Shown: piece by piece, positions 25,838-40,274 of the stretch | How the letters are laid out: every line of letters starts with the position of its first letter | How positions within the stretch are numbered: the first letter of the stretch is position 1 | DNA from: Lyophyllum atratum | Taxonomy: Eukaryota; Basidiomycota; Agaricomycetes; Agaricales; Lyophyllaceae | Length of the DNA stretch: 64,000 bases | Assembly (NCBI GenBank): GCA_014905825.1 | Contig: JACGCN010000013.1 | Span: 868,001-932,000 of the forward strand | Direction of reading: 5' to 3' | The notes under the pieces: model-generated | The model's database searches: none | Seen by the model: only the letters and a program-made list of their open reading frames with translations | Told to the model about the DNA's origin: nothing | Translations under genes and position numbers: made by a program

Positions 25838-26971
25838 GTACTGGGTGGACGTTAGCGCACACGTCAAGCACTACTATACTGGAAAGTGGCGTACATTTTG
25901 GGCGGCATTAGCTACTGCTTGCATTGTAGTAGGAGTGGTGATTTATGGTACTGTTATGGCGTTGTACGGGTTGGTGGAGGAAAAAATACGGCGGGTGAGA
26001 CACTCCGAAGTGCATTTATATTGCGCGGAATGGAGTTTGGGAGACTAGAAGATTCTTCTTGGATAAGTGATGATACCATGACGCACATATCATGTTTCAC
26101 CGTGGCGCACTTCAATCTATTCTCGTTCTCCATTTAGTCGCTACTATAGTGTCCTATGTGTGCCATTAATAGAGCTCTCGGAGTCTTCGCTGTAGTTAAC
26201 CAGGATCAGAATCTATCAATGACCGCGTGGGCATTGCGTTCCATCCCTGTTATCTCAGACGCTTGCAACGGCGGTCTGGGCAATGATACCGCGAGGATCA
26301 CTGGGGATCTCAGATGGCATTGGTTCACATCATCGAGGCAAGGCCATCCAAGGGACTTTCAAGATACGGTGTGAGTTATGCCCAATACCACCGCCTTCAG
26401 CGCCTCACTCGATATTGGTGTGTATATTGATCGCTAATAGATTTACTGGCTTGACGGTGTTGTTTGCCACAGTCGCAGGGCGACGGAGGACGATGCGGGA
26501 ATATGGCCAAAAGACATCGGGGTTGTCTGCCGGCGTAGGACGATTGTACACATCGATCGTGATCGTGACGGTATAAGTTGATGCTGTTCTCAAGGCTTCT
26601 GACACAAGGTCTGTAGACTCTTTTTGGCGCACCGATGAACACTTGGAATAGACAGGACGCAATTCGGCAAAAAAAAAAAAATGCTGGACTGAGCTGGAAT
26701 TCAGCGAACGCCGACCAAAATCATCATTTGCTCTGATCGCAGAACCTGATTTTCATCGCAAAGATCAAGAGACGATACGGTGGAGTTCAATGCGACTCAC
26801 TGGAAAGAAGGCTGAAAGAATGGTCCTTAGGTCATCAGCGTTACGGATCGATATGTTGTGTATATCGATGGAAAGTATTGACCAAAGGATCTGCTTCCAG
26901 CCACCATATTAAAATGCAACCTTGCAAAAGCCCTCTTCCGTAGACGAGCAGACCAAGCTCCACTTCCTCGG
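25838..26971. other. Intergenic, no gene supported
   Basis: Lies between the ADH start and the TRM112 stop. An 85-codon minus-strand frame (26405-26662) has a protein-like composition but no partner exons or known domain. A 13-nt A run sits near 26670-26682. Confidence 0.4.
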
Positions 26972-27510
26972 TCAGCCAATCTCGTGTTCAGCCAGTAGCT
27001 AGATAAAGAGGGTCAGCGATGCGATCAAGATGCGGTTTAGAATTTGAATTGACCATGTTGGGAATGCCATTCAGGACAGGGTAATCGTGTTTACAATTTG
27101 GGCAGGTCATTATCCCTTCCTCCACATGAATCTAGCAGTGGAATTCTTAAGCCGCAGCGCATCCCAGGTTTTCAGAATGGGAGTCCAACCTCGAGTAGAA
27201 CGTGATGCAAATTCTTTAAAAAGTCGTCATCGAGCATCTCAGGTAGCTCTAGTGGTAGTGTAGTATCGCCAAGCTACACGATCCATTCAGCTTCACGTCT
27301 CATTAGTGTGATTATAATGGTACGGACCTGCCTAGCAGCGTCAACCAGGGCTTTCCATTCAATTTTTGGCATAAAACCCCTCAAAAAATCAGGGTTAAAT
27401 TCAGCCTCGCGTAATTCGATCTGCACGTCTCGGAACTCCAGAGGAAAATTGTTGGAGTTGCATCCTTTTACATGGCAGGCCAATAGATTGTGCGTAATCA
27501 GACGGACCAT
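26972..27510 (-). CDS. TRM112: TRM112, methyltransferase activator subunit
   Basis: Small zinc-binding activator of tRNA, rRNA and eRF1 methyltransferases (Trm9, Trm11, Bud23 and Mtq2 in yeast). The 123-aa model starts MVRLITHNLLACHVKGCNSNNFPLEF, followed by LREAEFNPDFLRGFMPKIEWKALVDAA, LELPEMLDDDFLKNLHHVLLE, VEEGIMTCPNCKHDYPVLNGIPNM and the end LLAEHEIG. The four zinc Cys (CHVKGC and CPNC) are present. Exons (minus): 27328-27510, 27190-27273, 27054-27131, 26972-26998. The last exon codes for only eight residues and the stop. Length is normal for the family. Confidence 0.95.
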
Positions 27511-27626
27511 GGCGGTGACGGAGGAAAGGAGATGAATAGAGATGAGGTCGTTATCAAAAAGTTGGCGACAAGGCTGTTGCCAAATAAATCCCTCGCATAT
27601 TTTTCTGTTTCGAACGTCGAGCAACG
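27511..27626. promoter_or_regulatory. Bidirectional promoter between TRM112 and RRP45
   Basis: 116 bp separate two divergent start codons, so the promoter is shared. Both products act in ribosome and RNA metabolism, which makes co-regulation plausible. No TATA box is evident. Confidence 0.65.
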
Positions 27627-28692
27627 ATGAGGCCACCTTCTCCCTCGATCCCCGAGAAGGAATTTCTTTTCACTAGTTTGAAGGAGTCTTTGCGACTCGA
27701 TGGACGTCTGCCTCTGGAAATCCGTACGCCGATACTGACCTTCGGTGCTGAACTAGGATGGGTTGAGTGTTCACTGGGTAAAACGCGGTGAGTTCTTCGC
27801 GAATCGTCTTTACATTCTTCTCATATGACTGCCCCCTCGCAGCGTAATTGCCCAAGTTGAAGGGAAAATGGTCAAGCCCCAGCCGGAGCGGCCCTTTGAG
27901 GGAATTATCACGATACACTCTGAGATATCACCCATGGCCTCGAGCGAGTACGAACCTGGTCGGTAGGTATGTGGTAGAGATCATAGGGTTCCTTGCCATA
28001 TTGACCGAATCTCAGACCGTCGGACGAAGAAGTGACGATCACACGAATGCTTGACAAGGTGCTGAAGCGAAGCGATGCGGTGGATAAAGAATCGTTGTGC
28101 ATTTTGGCTGGCCAACGCGTAAGTGCACGCGTCGTGACCAGGCTCCCAGCTGCTAATATGTACGATTAGGTGTGGCATCTCCGTTTAACGTTACATTTCT
28201 TGTCGGATGCTGGAAATATGCTCGATTGCGCCTGTCTCGCGGGAATGGTGGCCCTAAAACACTTTCGACGGCCTGACGTTGAAGTGATCGGTGACGAGGT
28301 CACAGTTGTGCGTCCTCCTCTCGGTTCTAGTCGGTTTCCCATTTGCTAATGCCTTAACCATCCAGCACGAACCCACCGAGAGAGCACCTATTCCTCTCGC
28401 GATACATCACACGCCGTTCTGTTTTACATTCGCCTTTTTCCCCGATCCCTCCATCCCTCCCGTCATTGATCCGACGCAACTCGAGCAGCGGTTGAGCGCG
28501 GGACTACTTTCGATCGCCCTGAATGCACAGAGGGAACTTTGTGTCCTACAAAAACTGGGTGGGGTTCCGCTAGACACGGACGAAGTTCTCAAAATCGTCA
28601 ACGTTGCGGTCCAAAAAGCGAAGGAGCTGAATGCCACTGTTGACGCGAGGCTGAGAGAAGACTGGGCGGGCAGGAAGGTAGAAGTTACGTAG
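27627..28692 (+). CDS. RRP45: Exosome complex subunit RRP45 (EXOSC9, RNase PH-like)
   Basis: Structural ring subunit of the RNA exosome in nucleus and cytoplasm. The 282-aa model begins MRPPSPSIPEKEFLFTSLKESLRLDGR and continues RTPILTFGAELGWVECSLGKTRVIAQVEGKMV, GIITIHSEISPMASSEYEPGR, RMLDKVLKRSDAVDKESLCI, GQRVWHLRLTLHFLSDAGNM and ALKHFRRPDVEVIGDEVTVH. A C-terminal helix of the RNase PH fold follows. Exons: 27627-27787, 27843-27962, 28016-28118, 28170-28307, 28366-28692. The catalytic residues of bacterial RNase PH are not conserved, as expected for eukaryotic ring subunits. The C-terminus is short, as in fungi; human EXOSC9 has a longer tail. Confidence 0.93.
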
Positions 28693-28949
28693 CCGTAGCG
28701 GTGCTGTAGCCATACAGCAAGTTATAATATCATTAAATAATGTAATAAGAGCACAAGATCAAGGAACGTGTACTGAAACCCAAAATCTAGCTCTAAGTGA
28801 CAGTGAGATTAAATACAAGAGTCTTCGTTAGGAATTAGAGGATATATGGTAAGGAATGATGGGAAGTTCGTTGAAGGATAGTGGATCTCAAGTGGGGGAG
28901 ATAATCGGGAATGAGAGGAGCACAGAGGGACGAGGCAGGAGCTGGCCAA

Positions 28950-29943
28950 CTACGTGTACCTCAACCGTTTGTGGCATCGCGGGGAATCCTCAGGCGCGTC
29001 GACAGTCTTAAGGATCTGACAAGTCCCCGAGGTGATATGCTGGACAACCGACTCCATCCTAGTAAAGCCCTTTCCGCAGAGGCCGCAGCGCGCGCGGTCA
29101 TTCGCTTGGTGGTTTCTGATGTGCGAGCCCATCTGGCCAGACAGGACAATCTTATCGCAGCCAGGAAAGATGCATCTGGCGGGTGTCTTCTTTTGGACCG
29201 AGTGTACGTCGACGAGGTGCTGATGGATGGTGGTGAGATCGCCACCTACTGTCTTGCGGCATCGGCTGCAGGGGAAAGGGTCAACCTTTTTGTCGGACGA
29301 ATGGGCCGGAATGATGCGGATAAAGTCAGCCAGGGCTGGGTAATCGTCGATCGTTTCCTCGAGGGAACTCGCTTTCCTTTTGGTCGGAGTGCTGAAGGAA
29401 TCATATCCTAGGCAAGGCACATGAACAACTGCAGAGTTTGGTGGGGCAAGTGACGGAGAAGACGACTTGTTCCTAGTCAAATATGACTGGGGAGACAAGG
29501 AAGGCGGTACGGTGGTACTCCAAGTAGGGACGCCAGGGGGACCTTGTACACGGATCTTTGAAGGGGTACGAGTGCATGAAGTCGCTGTGTTTCGTTCGAA
29601 CTTTGACCAAAACGCGTCGTAACTTGGGGCAGACGACCACTGCTGAGAACTGGATATAAAGAACAGGTATATACAACTGCAACGATAAAGATTGAGGAGG
29701 ACAATGGGGCTTACGGTATTTGCGTCAGGTGCCAATAAGGGTTTTCACGGTGATCAGATACTTGGAGGCCTCTGGCAGTGTCAAAAGACGGAATAGTAGA
29801 AGGCCCAGCCTCTGGATTTGACAGCACAACCTGAACACTATAAAGGGCTAATAAGCAAGGGCCGACGAGTTATCAAAAGGGCAAAATAAATACGTACACG
29901 GCCTCCAAAACCAGTGGATGGACGTCAGACCCGAGGCAGCCAT
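28950..29943 (-). CDS. C2H2 zinc-finger protein, putative transcription factor
   Basis: The 288-aa model (minus exons 29900-29943, 29715-29837, 28950-29649) starts MAASGLTSIHWFWRP. The N-terminal half is Ser/Pro-rich. The C-terminal half has three zinc-finger-like motifs: CSRCRKTVGGDLTTIHQHLVDVH, CIFPGCDKIVLSGQMGSHIRNH (C-x4-C-x12-H-x3-H) and CGLCGKGFTRMESVVQHITSGTC (last ligand Cys). A KRK patch (TPTKRKAS) could be a nuclear signal. The 5' exons were chosen because they alone keep frame with canonical splice ends. Target genes are unknown. The gene ends convergently with RRP45, 257 bp apart. Confidence 0.72.
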
Positions 29944-31344
29944 TATGGACAGTAGATCTACGACTCCCGTCAGACCAGGGTGCTTAACGATAAACTTTTG
30001 TAGCCACTCACAAAACATCCTGCAAGCTCAGAGGACTTGCTCCGGGCTGGGCGTTCATTAGATGAGACATAGATATTAGCGTTTAGGGGATTGAACGAGA
30101 AGATTCAAAAAAATAGAGATGGATTAAAGATGTGGGGGAACAAAGCGTCGAATATCCCAGGCATTTATAGGTCGAAGTTTGCTCTGGCCAGGAAGCCAGG
30201 TGGCATACGGGCAACCTTTGGCCAGTCTAGAGATCTGTTATGTGACGAAAGACTTTAGCGGTCGGCAAGAAAATACTGACTCTGACCACAAAGAGCCATG
30301 TCAGCCATGTCTAAGCGGACTGGCCACTGAGCGACATTATGTCCGGGGCAAACAATGGCCGCTTTGGTGGATATCTATTCCCATAAATCTACCATATAAG
30401 GGAACGGGCCCCCAGGCGGTGGCCCATGCCTCGATCACCATGTGAAGATAAACTCACCGAGTGGCTGATGAGGTCATTGTAGCGACAAGACAGGTCTCGC
30501 TGAACGCAGAATTGGGATGTCGAATATTGCATCAAGTGCGATAAGCTTCGCCTGATAACGGACGCCGTTCTGCAAGATCAGGTAACAGTCCAGCTCCCGC
30601 CTCGAGTCAACGTAGTATACAGACCCTCAAGGTTGGATTTATGCAGTCTGTAAGAACGATGTCTCAAGCTAAAATAGCCTGTAACAATTCGTATATTCAG
30701 CATAAAAAGGACGACGGAAGAATATGCACTGACACTCACTCAAGGCTTGGTGTCGGAAACGCATGTCGCAGACCTCGTTCTTTAACCTCAGCTTTTCACG
30801 CATTCCTTAGCTCTTTCCTCCAAGCATGATTGCCTATGACTCCAAGAACGGTCGCGACTTAAATACCTACCATGGAGCGCTGGACCAGTCCGTTAGATTG
30901 AAGTCGGCCGTAGCAAAACATCCATTCAGGAAGTGGGCACCCGGCAGGCTTTTAGAGAGTCCCGATCACATTGCCACTACACGGAGCCGCCTAGAAGCTC
31001 GAGGTGAGAGATCCGGCGCATGTTGTGGGGTAGTCAGAAGCCCGCGCTCTTCAACGATTACTGGTAGTTAGCACCTTTATGCCTCTATCTTCTCGTACAA
31101 GGCCTGTTGCGGATCGCTTCTGGGTCAGAGAAATGCCATGCACGTCCAAGAATCGGATTGGTAAAGCGAGTCAAATATGCATTCACAGAGAACGTTCATC
31201 TTAGCAGATACAAGGCCACGGAGCGCCAGAAGACATGTTGGCATGCATCATTGCGAAACAAACTTGAAGCTTTGGATGACTCGGGTTGAAGCAGAGGAGT
31301 AAGGCGCTGTACGGGTAAGATGAGAGTAGGAGCTGCTCCAGAAC
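29944..31344. other. Intergenic, no gene seen
   Basis: Divergent spacer between the zinc-finger gene and ArgRS. Short open frames only (for example 30179-30445, 30826-31071), without recognisable features. It should hold both promoters. Confidence 0.45.
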
Positions 31345-31539
31345 ATGGCAGTGGCAGTGGCAGTCAAAGTTGCCGTCGGTCCGAGCCGATCAACGTTGCA
31401 CGCGACGTCCGTCATCCGCCCCGTGACTGAAAAAATCTTATCGACTCGATCGGAGTCAGTTCTGCTCAACCTGGCTTTCTCTCTTTCTCTCAAGTGGCGG
31501 TTTGTATCATATCTGCGCCCGCGAGTATTCACCCGAACC

Positions 31540-33523
<1,984 letters not shown>

Positions 33524-33845
33524 GTTTGTGGATCAGGAGAGTGGGGCACTATATATCCCTAGCGCCATGCATGACATTGTACATTTGAGATCTGGACACT
33601 GCGCCGACAGATAGGCGTCAGGGAACAAACAGATAGTAAGAACGGGCCGTAAGTAGTTGAAGGCAGTAGAACACCGCCATGCATCAAGTCGCGGTATAAG
33701 GTGTATATATACTCATATGCTCCACCATCCGCGCTCCCGGCTTCGCCGTCGTCATCTCCACCCGTACCCCAGCTGGAGTTGAAGCTATCTTCACTTTCGA
33801 GTCCAAGTCCATGACATACGCAATATATACATACGCAAACGCTCC
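33524..33845. other. Convergent 3' UTR spacer
   Basis: 322 bp between the ArgRS stop and the HNH-protein stop. No ORF or RNA gene visible. Confidence 0.5.
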
Positions 33846-35126
33846 TCAGATGGTGACTCCGTATCCAGCTGCCTGTAGTTCAAAAATGGCATGTTCTAAC
33901 ATATTTGCAGAGGCGCCATTCGGGTCAAGGGTCTTCCCGTCCTCCATGTCTTGGTAGAACTTGTCGATACACGCAGCTGCTCCTGAAAAATGAGCCACCT
34001 TCGCACATGCGGCATGAATAGCAAGGTAAGTGGGGGATGGAACTGGAAGTTTCTCCGGATCAGGCGTCGTGAAAGTGACGAATTCCGGATAGCTACGTAG
34101 GAAGGATGGATCTGATGCTTCGAGCTTATATCTGTTTGTTTCTTCCTGACAAGTGTTGTCATAGGTTAGGAAGCCAAATCCACCAAGGTTAGGTCGAACG
34201 CACTGTTGCAGTAAACCAAATATCCAATCGACCGAAATCCATATGAAATCCAGGGACCAAAGTCATGACGTTTTCCAAACGGTGAACTTTGGAACCGTTC
34301 AATTCATCAGGAAGTTCTTCGTACCCAAAGCGATGCATGATGGCCCACATCGTGGAAGCATACTCCCGCTATACGTAGAAAATCGCCATCGAAGGTTTCA
34401 GAGGTAAAAGTAAGAAGAGACATACTTTGGCTGAGCCCGGTTCAATGGACAAATTAATGGACTCGGAGAATATGTGTGCACACTGTGTGGATTCCCTCCT
34501 CGCGCTGAGGTCCAAATCAACCATCTCCTTCAGCTCTCTGATCATCTTTACCGAGCGCGTGTCGTATTTCCCGGTCACGACGCAACGATATCCATCGCGC
34601 ATCAGCGCCTGATGAGAAATGAATGGACGAGGATTTGTGGAAAGGAGGAACAAGACAGACATATTTTTTGGCCTGAGCATGGGATTGAGGAGCCTCTTGA
34701 AAGGTCGTATCGATCATATCTTGTATTCTATCAGAGGAGGGACGGGATGCGTCATTGAAAGGTGTTCGTATATTACCCCTATTGGCTCGGACTGGCGATC
34801 GCGTCAGATGGCACTTGCATGCGGAAGTTGGGGAACGTACAGGCACTGATATAATCATCATAGTACATCTGCCCAACAGCGAGAACGGCTGAATCGTCGA
34901 CGCACGAGCTGATCTCTTCGACTATGTTTTTCCATCCTGGATCTGTGGGCGCATAATGGATCAGATAGCCAAGGATTCGAGCGTAGACTTGGTTGTTCCC
35001 GACGTCGGCGCCGTTGTCGACGGCCCGCTCAAGAGACTCCTCGAGTCTCAAGCAGATATCATACGCGCTCACGACGTCGGCAAGATGTTGGAGTCTCTGA
35101 GGAACTTGGCGTGGCAACGAAGTCAT
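33846..35126 (-). CDS. HNH-nuclease-domain protein of the basidiomycete-expanded type
   Basis: The 351-aa model (minus exons 34837-35126, 34661-34778, 34426-34608, 34204-34368, 33846-34145) carries an HNH-type core in the middle: RDGYRCVVTGKYDTRS (Cys of the zinc or metal site), QCAHIFSESI (the His of the HNH beta-strand), YASTMWAIMHRFGYEELP, and LNGSKVHRLENVMTLVPGFHMDFGRLDIWF (Asn/His). The N-terminal region is helical and contains YDICLRLEESLERAVDNG. Such proteins are numerous in Agaricomycetes; their roles are unknown, and some may derive from selfish elements. No partner gene suggests a restriction or defence system here. The donor at 34836 (GTTCCC) is the only one that keeps frame. Confidence 0.75.
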
Positions 35127-35523
35127 GTTCGCAGAATGTCATCAAGGAAGAGACTTGTCACCATCCGTTATATGAGAACATTCGATATCTGGTGAACCGG
35201 TGAAGCTGAGCTTGAGACTTGAGTTGCTGAGTGGTGACTCCTTGCAACTTTAGTTGATCGAGGCTGATCGAAAGAGCCGTCACCGATATGATCGGATACT
35301 CTTTTTGGTAAACGACCCAATTTCCAAATTCTGCTCAACGTTAGTTATGTTACACCACATCGTCGCTGAGCCTCGTTCAACAACAAACACATCCTCCTCT
35401 TCAATTCCGGCACGGCGAAGGGTTCAGATACAACATCAATATCAATTGTCATACATCATCATTCGTCAAGGGAAGTTGTCCGTGATGATGGTCATAGTAG
35501 CCAGGAGTCAAAGCCGATTGGTA
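35127..35523. other. Short spacer, no gene seen
   Basis: Between the HNH gene start and the DyP stop, both on the minus strand. It should hold the HNH promoter and the DyP 3' UTR. Confidence 0.45.
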
Positions 35524-37352
35524 CTACGTGGAGGACGCCAGCGTCTCCTTCAATCCCTTTAAAGACGGAGAGAAGAAGTACTCCCCACCACGAGGAACGA
35601 TGAAGTCCGGAGGAGTAAGCACGACGCTAGGGCTGTTGGGGTCGGTACCACTCAACTTCCTATCGCCTCGGCCGATAAGAGGATCCAGCCTTCTCAGAAA
35701 TCAGCGCTGGAAAATCTTCAGCTTTGATATACGCACCCTGGGACCTCTGGGGCCTGCTCTCCGATGGGGAAAGTGGGATTGTTCGCCCAGCCTAGTAGTC
35801 ATTTATATTTAGCTATGCTCATGTAAGATGTGAAACCGGTGCTTTACTCTCTTGTATGAAGGCAAAACCGTTCTTGATGCTTGTTGAATAACACGCGAAG
35901 AGCAGTCCACGAACATGGCTTGTCTTCTGGGATTGTTTCTCCTCTTTCGTGACTTCAGGACCGAACTGCACACCACGGCGAGCAATCCTGTTCTTCTCGA
36001 TCGAAATGCCTAGGTCTTCGAGATCTGCACGAGGAAGAGTCTTCCGGGTGTGGGCAGCGAAAGGGCAGATCTTCTGGAAATCTTGCTCCGCTTGGTAACG
36101 GAAGTTGTTATTCCTAGCCATATACTTGAGAAAGAATTTCCATAGTCCAAGAAAACGCGACCCACCTCTTGGGATCAGCTGCTAAGGCTGGATCGTCTCT
36201 AAAGGGTGTGAGATCGATGGGTGCACCTGAACCATCAATCAGGGATGTGCATGGGTGTTGGTAAATAAACTACGAACCACTCTTCCATCGGCCAACAAGC
36301 CTCGCTCCCAAAAGCTCGCTACCTTCCTCGGGGGTCAAGCCAGGCACAGGTATGGGATGATCCTTCAAGAACTTGTTGAATTCAGGAACCTTCTGGAATA
36401 AGTAGCGGAAGGTGAGGTAGCTGCCGTCGACAGCCCAAGTGGGCCTCGTTGGTCCGAGGTCGCCATCGTGGCCGGTCACAAGAACACCAGCACGAACGGG
36501 CTTGGGTCCTGGGTTCGGGCTCTTGTCGAATCCGATGACAGATGGGTTGGAGATGCCGTCAAGGAAGCCAAAGCTGTTTAGAAGAATTATCAGCGAGGAG
36601 CTGCACTGGAGGGATCTTGCCAACGTACTGCTCATGCGCCGACTCCTTTCCTGGGCGCACATCTCCAACTATGCTGGTGACTTCCTTGATCGACGGCTTA
36701 TATTGCCCCGGAGCGATACCGAATATCTCTTTGATTTGTTGTAACTTCTTGTCAACAGTGCCGTGGCTGTCTCCCGAGATGAGGATAACTGCGTGAATGT
36801 CTTTCAAGAACGCGGGCTCCCAATCGGGAACGAAATTAGGGATATCTCCCGTGCCCTTGTCACCAAGATTCTTTGCATCCTCTTTCTGGCCGAGTGAGAA
36901 ATTGGGTTCGGTACTCGTCAAGTTGGAATCGTCGATGCCCAGCTAAGATCGCCCGAAAATAAGAGAGTTTAGCGAGCTATAAGTGCCAGCATTAGAGGGA
37001 AACCTCACAGCCACAAAGCCCTTGTGGGAGAAGGCAATGTTTACGCCAACCATGGTGATCAAGGTCTTATCGCCCTTCTTCTTATGATCTTCGATGGCTT
37101 TGCGGTCCTTCAGAACCTGGGCAACGGTCTTCACGAGTGGGTTGAACTTGACGAGATGGCTCCTGAAGAGCTTCACATCGGTAATCTGGAAGAAGAAATA
37201 TGTTTGGGTCTTCTTGGGAAGGCCACTCCTACCAGCAACAGTTTCAGCAAAGGTTAAGAGTTATAACGGGATTTGTATCACGCGTACAAGATGTCGCCTT
37301 GGATGTTATTAAGATCCAAGTCAGCTGGTGTCGGGAGAGGTTGTTGCGACAT
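35524..37352 (-). CDS. Dye-decolorizing peroxidase (DyP)
   Basis: Heme peroxidase that oxidises dyes and phenolics with H2O2. The 483-aa model starts MSQQPLPTPADLDLNNIQGDIL and shows KKTQTYFFFQITD, FLKDIHAVILISGD, the DyP signature GFLDGISNP (GxxDG with the distal acid), GPTRPTWAVDGSYLTFRYLFQKVPEF, the proximal heme histidine in CPFAAHTRKTLPR, RGLLFACYSTSI and PRGGEYFFSPSLKGLKETL. Exons (minus): 37282-37352, 37009-37228, 36629-36942, 36278-36573, 36166-36226, 35848-36113, 35737-35791, 35524-35692. No signal peptide is present, so this looks like an intracellular form, unlike the secreted lignin-degrading DyPs. A TATA-like tataaaacg (minus strand, about 37447-37455) lies roughly 100 bp upstream of the ATG. 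Confidence 0.92.
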
Positions 37353-40274
37353 GATAAAAGCCTATGAGGAATTAGCTTGGATAGAGAGTAGGTGGACGAA
37401 GACCTACAAGTATGAATAAGACGCCTATGAATCGTAGAATTCATGGAGCGTTTTATACCAAACGATTAAATACGTGCCTCCTAAGTCACGCAGGGGAAAA
37501 AATGCCGTACTCTCAAACAGGACGCTGTGCGTCTTCGGCCTGGCGTTGCAAGATTACTGGGCGTATCTACTTGCTATGGGCTCTTACGTTCTCCGGATGA
37601 TGCGGGGCATCGCCTGTTATATGGATGGGGTAAGTTTCAATGCGAAGGCCTATAACGAGGCCCGAGGCACCTGAACTTGAAGGATGAAAGGACTAAACCA
37701 AGAACATCCATGTATGTCTGTGCATTGTGTTCCTGAGACCGGGGAAGAATTACGTTTGGGCGCGCCCAACTGGAAGATACGGGAGTCTTGTAGACATTGT
37801 CAGGGAATAAACGACATCTAAAACGACCCAAAACACACATCATCAAGTGCTGGATATCTTGCTTTATTGCACTGTTCTACGGGTGTTTGGATCCGTATCC
37901 GCAGAGCGCCAAGGTTGTATGGCGGCCAATGGGAGGTCTTCACTGAGATCTGATGGAGTTGAAGTGGCATCGGACCAAGTTGAAAGCGTGCGAAGGCTCC
38001 CCTTGTCCGAAGGACCGCAGCACTGTCATTGTTCGGCAGCATTGGGTGGATAGAATGTCGGGTATCGCCACTGTGAAACGCCTCCCACCGCCTCGGTGGC
38101 TACCGAGTACTCGAGTACACCCGTATGTATAAGCAATCGGACCTTATCATATTTGATGACAAGCAACCGTACTTAAGAATGCTGTTTGGAGTTTGAGTCG
38201 GGGGCGAGGAGAGTCTAAATGGAGCAGCTGAGGTGTTGCGTGTATTTGTTGAACATGAACTCCCCTTTCAATGAAGCAAACAGGAAGCAGGCTTCATGTA
38301 GTTTTCTGCGTGATGTTCTGGCATCCCTGTAGGCGGCGTGGATGATTTGAAACTGCTGTATTCGTGATCGCTTCCGACCTCTACGGTATGCTGCAGAGCG
38401 GTGGTAGGTGAGCGTCTGTATATATCAGTGGGCTCTTCGCTGAGGCGGCCTTCGATCAGGACGGAGAAGATTATCGTGATGGAAGCGTCAATCTCTTCAT
38501 CCAAGAGCACTAATCTTAGATGTCAAGATAATCGAAACAGAAATGGGCGCGAACCGGACTGATGATCCTCCGAGTCGCATTTGCTAGACTTTGACATGAG
38601 GCCGATACAGTAGCTTTGGGATGGAAAAGTGTCATGGGTTTACCGTTTCACGTCTCGTCATTCCACAGGGCACCTTTGCACACTCTTGATGACAGCAAGG
38701 TTCAACGGTTCTAAATGAGCTCTGAAGTGAGTGAGTTTCGCTACCACATTGCTTGCAAACTCACGTACCAGGGGGAATGAGACTTAGACTTTGGGCAACA
38801 TCTACATCTGCTTGGATATGTGGTTACACGTTTACATGTGAGCGGGGCGATCTCAGCTTACAACATGTGCACCACCACCACAGCTTCTCCAGAGTCCAGA
38901 CAGGGAATTCACTACCTCCGGTAAGCACCATTTGATGGACGCGGAGAGGCCAAGGCGCCGTCGTTGATCGGGGACCGGATAAGCTCCGCGTTCTAGAGCG
39001 GTGAGAAATTGAGAGAAAGAGTCAGGGAAAATGGTCTGGTGTGGGCTGTGGCAGTAGGGCATGATGAGGATATCATGGCCGGTTTGTCGGTGGAACGCAT
39101 TTACACAAGGATCTGCCGCATACGATAGAAACGGGGTACAAGCCTGCTGATGGAGTCAGTGAGCCAATACAAAGACGTGAAAGTTAAGGAACATGGTGAC
39201 TGTTTAAACGTTCAAGTCTTGTGCCACTACTGTAGTGTCTGGCAAGACTCGGAAGAGGCAAGAAGTCGCCAGGCACGCACGTTGAGCGCTGAACGCTGAA
39301 ACGCTGAAAGCCTGAGGATGAAATAGCAACGAACAGCTGCCACAGCTTTCCTGTATAGCACGCTCCAGCCACATCCAGGAAGCCGCAAAATATGAAACCG
39401 ATGACGGAATGGAGACGGGCGCGTACTTGTGGCGCCTGATGGCGCTCGCAGCTGCATAGGTGTTTGACATGGGTCGATTATATCCTTGGGATTGGAGTTT
39501 AAATCATAAATCTCGATTCTTGTCACCCAGCAGGAGAGGACGGGCACCCCATAGATATTTGAAGCCGACGTGAGTGAGCTTGATGACGAAATGGAATGAA
39601 GGCTCCACATAAGGCATTGTGATGGGCCGACCCCGTCCCGCAGCTGACTCCTTCTGCGAAAGCTATTTGTTTAAGTCACATCTCGGATGCCACTCAGGTT
39701 GCTCCAGACAGCTCCGGCTAACCCTGGTAGTGGAATATTGCCTGCAGAGCTGCCAAAAACGGAATCACTGGTCGGAGAGTGACTAAAGATTCTGGAGCTG
39801 TGCAGAGTCGGGGATCGAGTCAAGCATGTAGAGGGCCATCAGGAGGCAGGATATAAGAAGGATATCGAAATTTCTTTTTGAGTCGGGGTTTCGAGACACC
39901 GGAGGCAAACACTAAGGCAGTTGAACTTCAGATGCCCTTGGGGCAGTTGATTCACGTTTAACTGGTGGTCGTCCTGCGGTTCCATAAATTATGTAAATAT
40001 TGTCATGTGAGCTGTCCCAGCCATCCAGACCGAGGCTGCGAGGCATCAGCGAGGCAGGCTATCATAATCGAGGCGAGCGGAACTCACCCGTGCATGACTC
40101 CGATGTTACTTCCGATTCCCGATTCACGATCACGCTATGTATTCACGCGTTCGCGTTCCCTTTGTTCTCGACATGTAGGTATAAGTGTCGTGCCAGTGCC
40201 ATGCACTGCACACATGTTGTAGATTTACTTGTTAAATTGATCTCTTACCTTTCTTTCTGACTATCATCATCACC
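37353..40274. other. Gene-poor island of about 2.9 kb
   Basis: No supported gene on either strand; all open frames are under about 130 codons, overlap and lack family features. It contains a 13-bp palindrome cactactgtagtg (39225-39237) and a short run of cgctgaa words (about 39283-39310). It may be degraded transposon DNA, but no ends were found. Confidence 0.45.

Noticed and set aside
26405..26662. Minus-strand 85-codon frame between ADH and TRM112
   Set aside because: Reads like protein in places but has no recognisable domain, no neighbouring exons with matching phase and no clear start.
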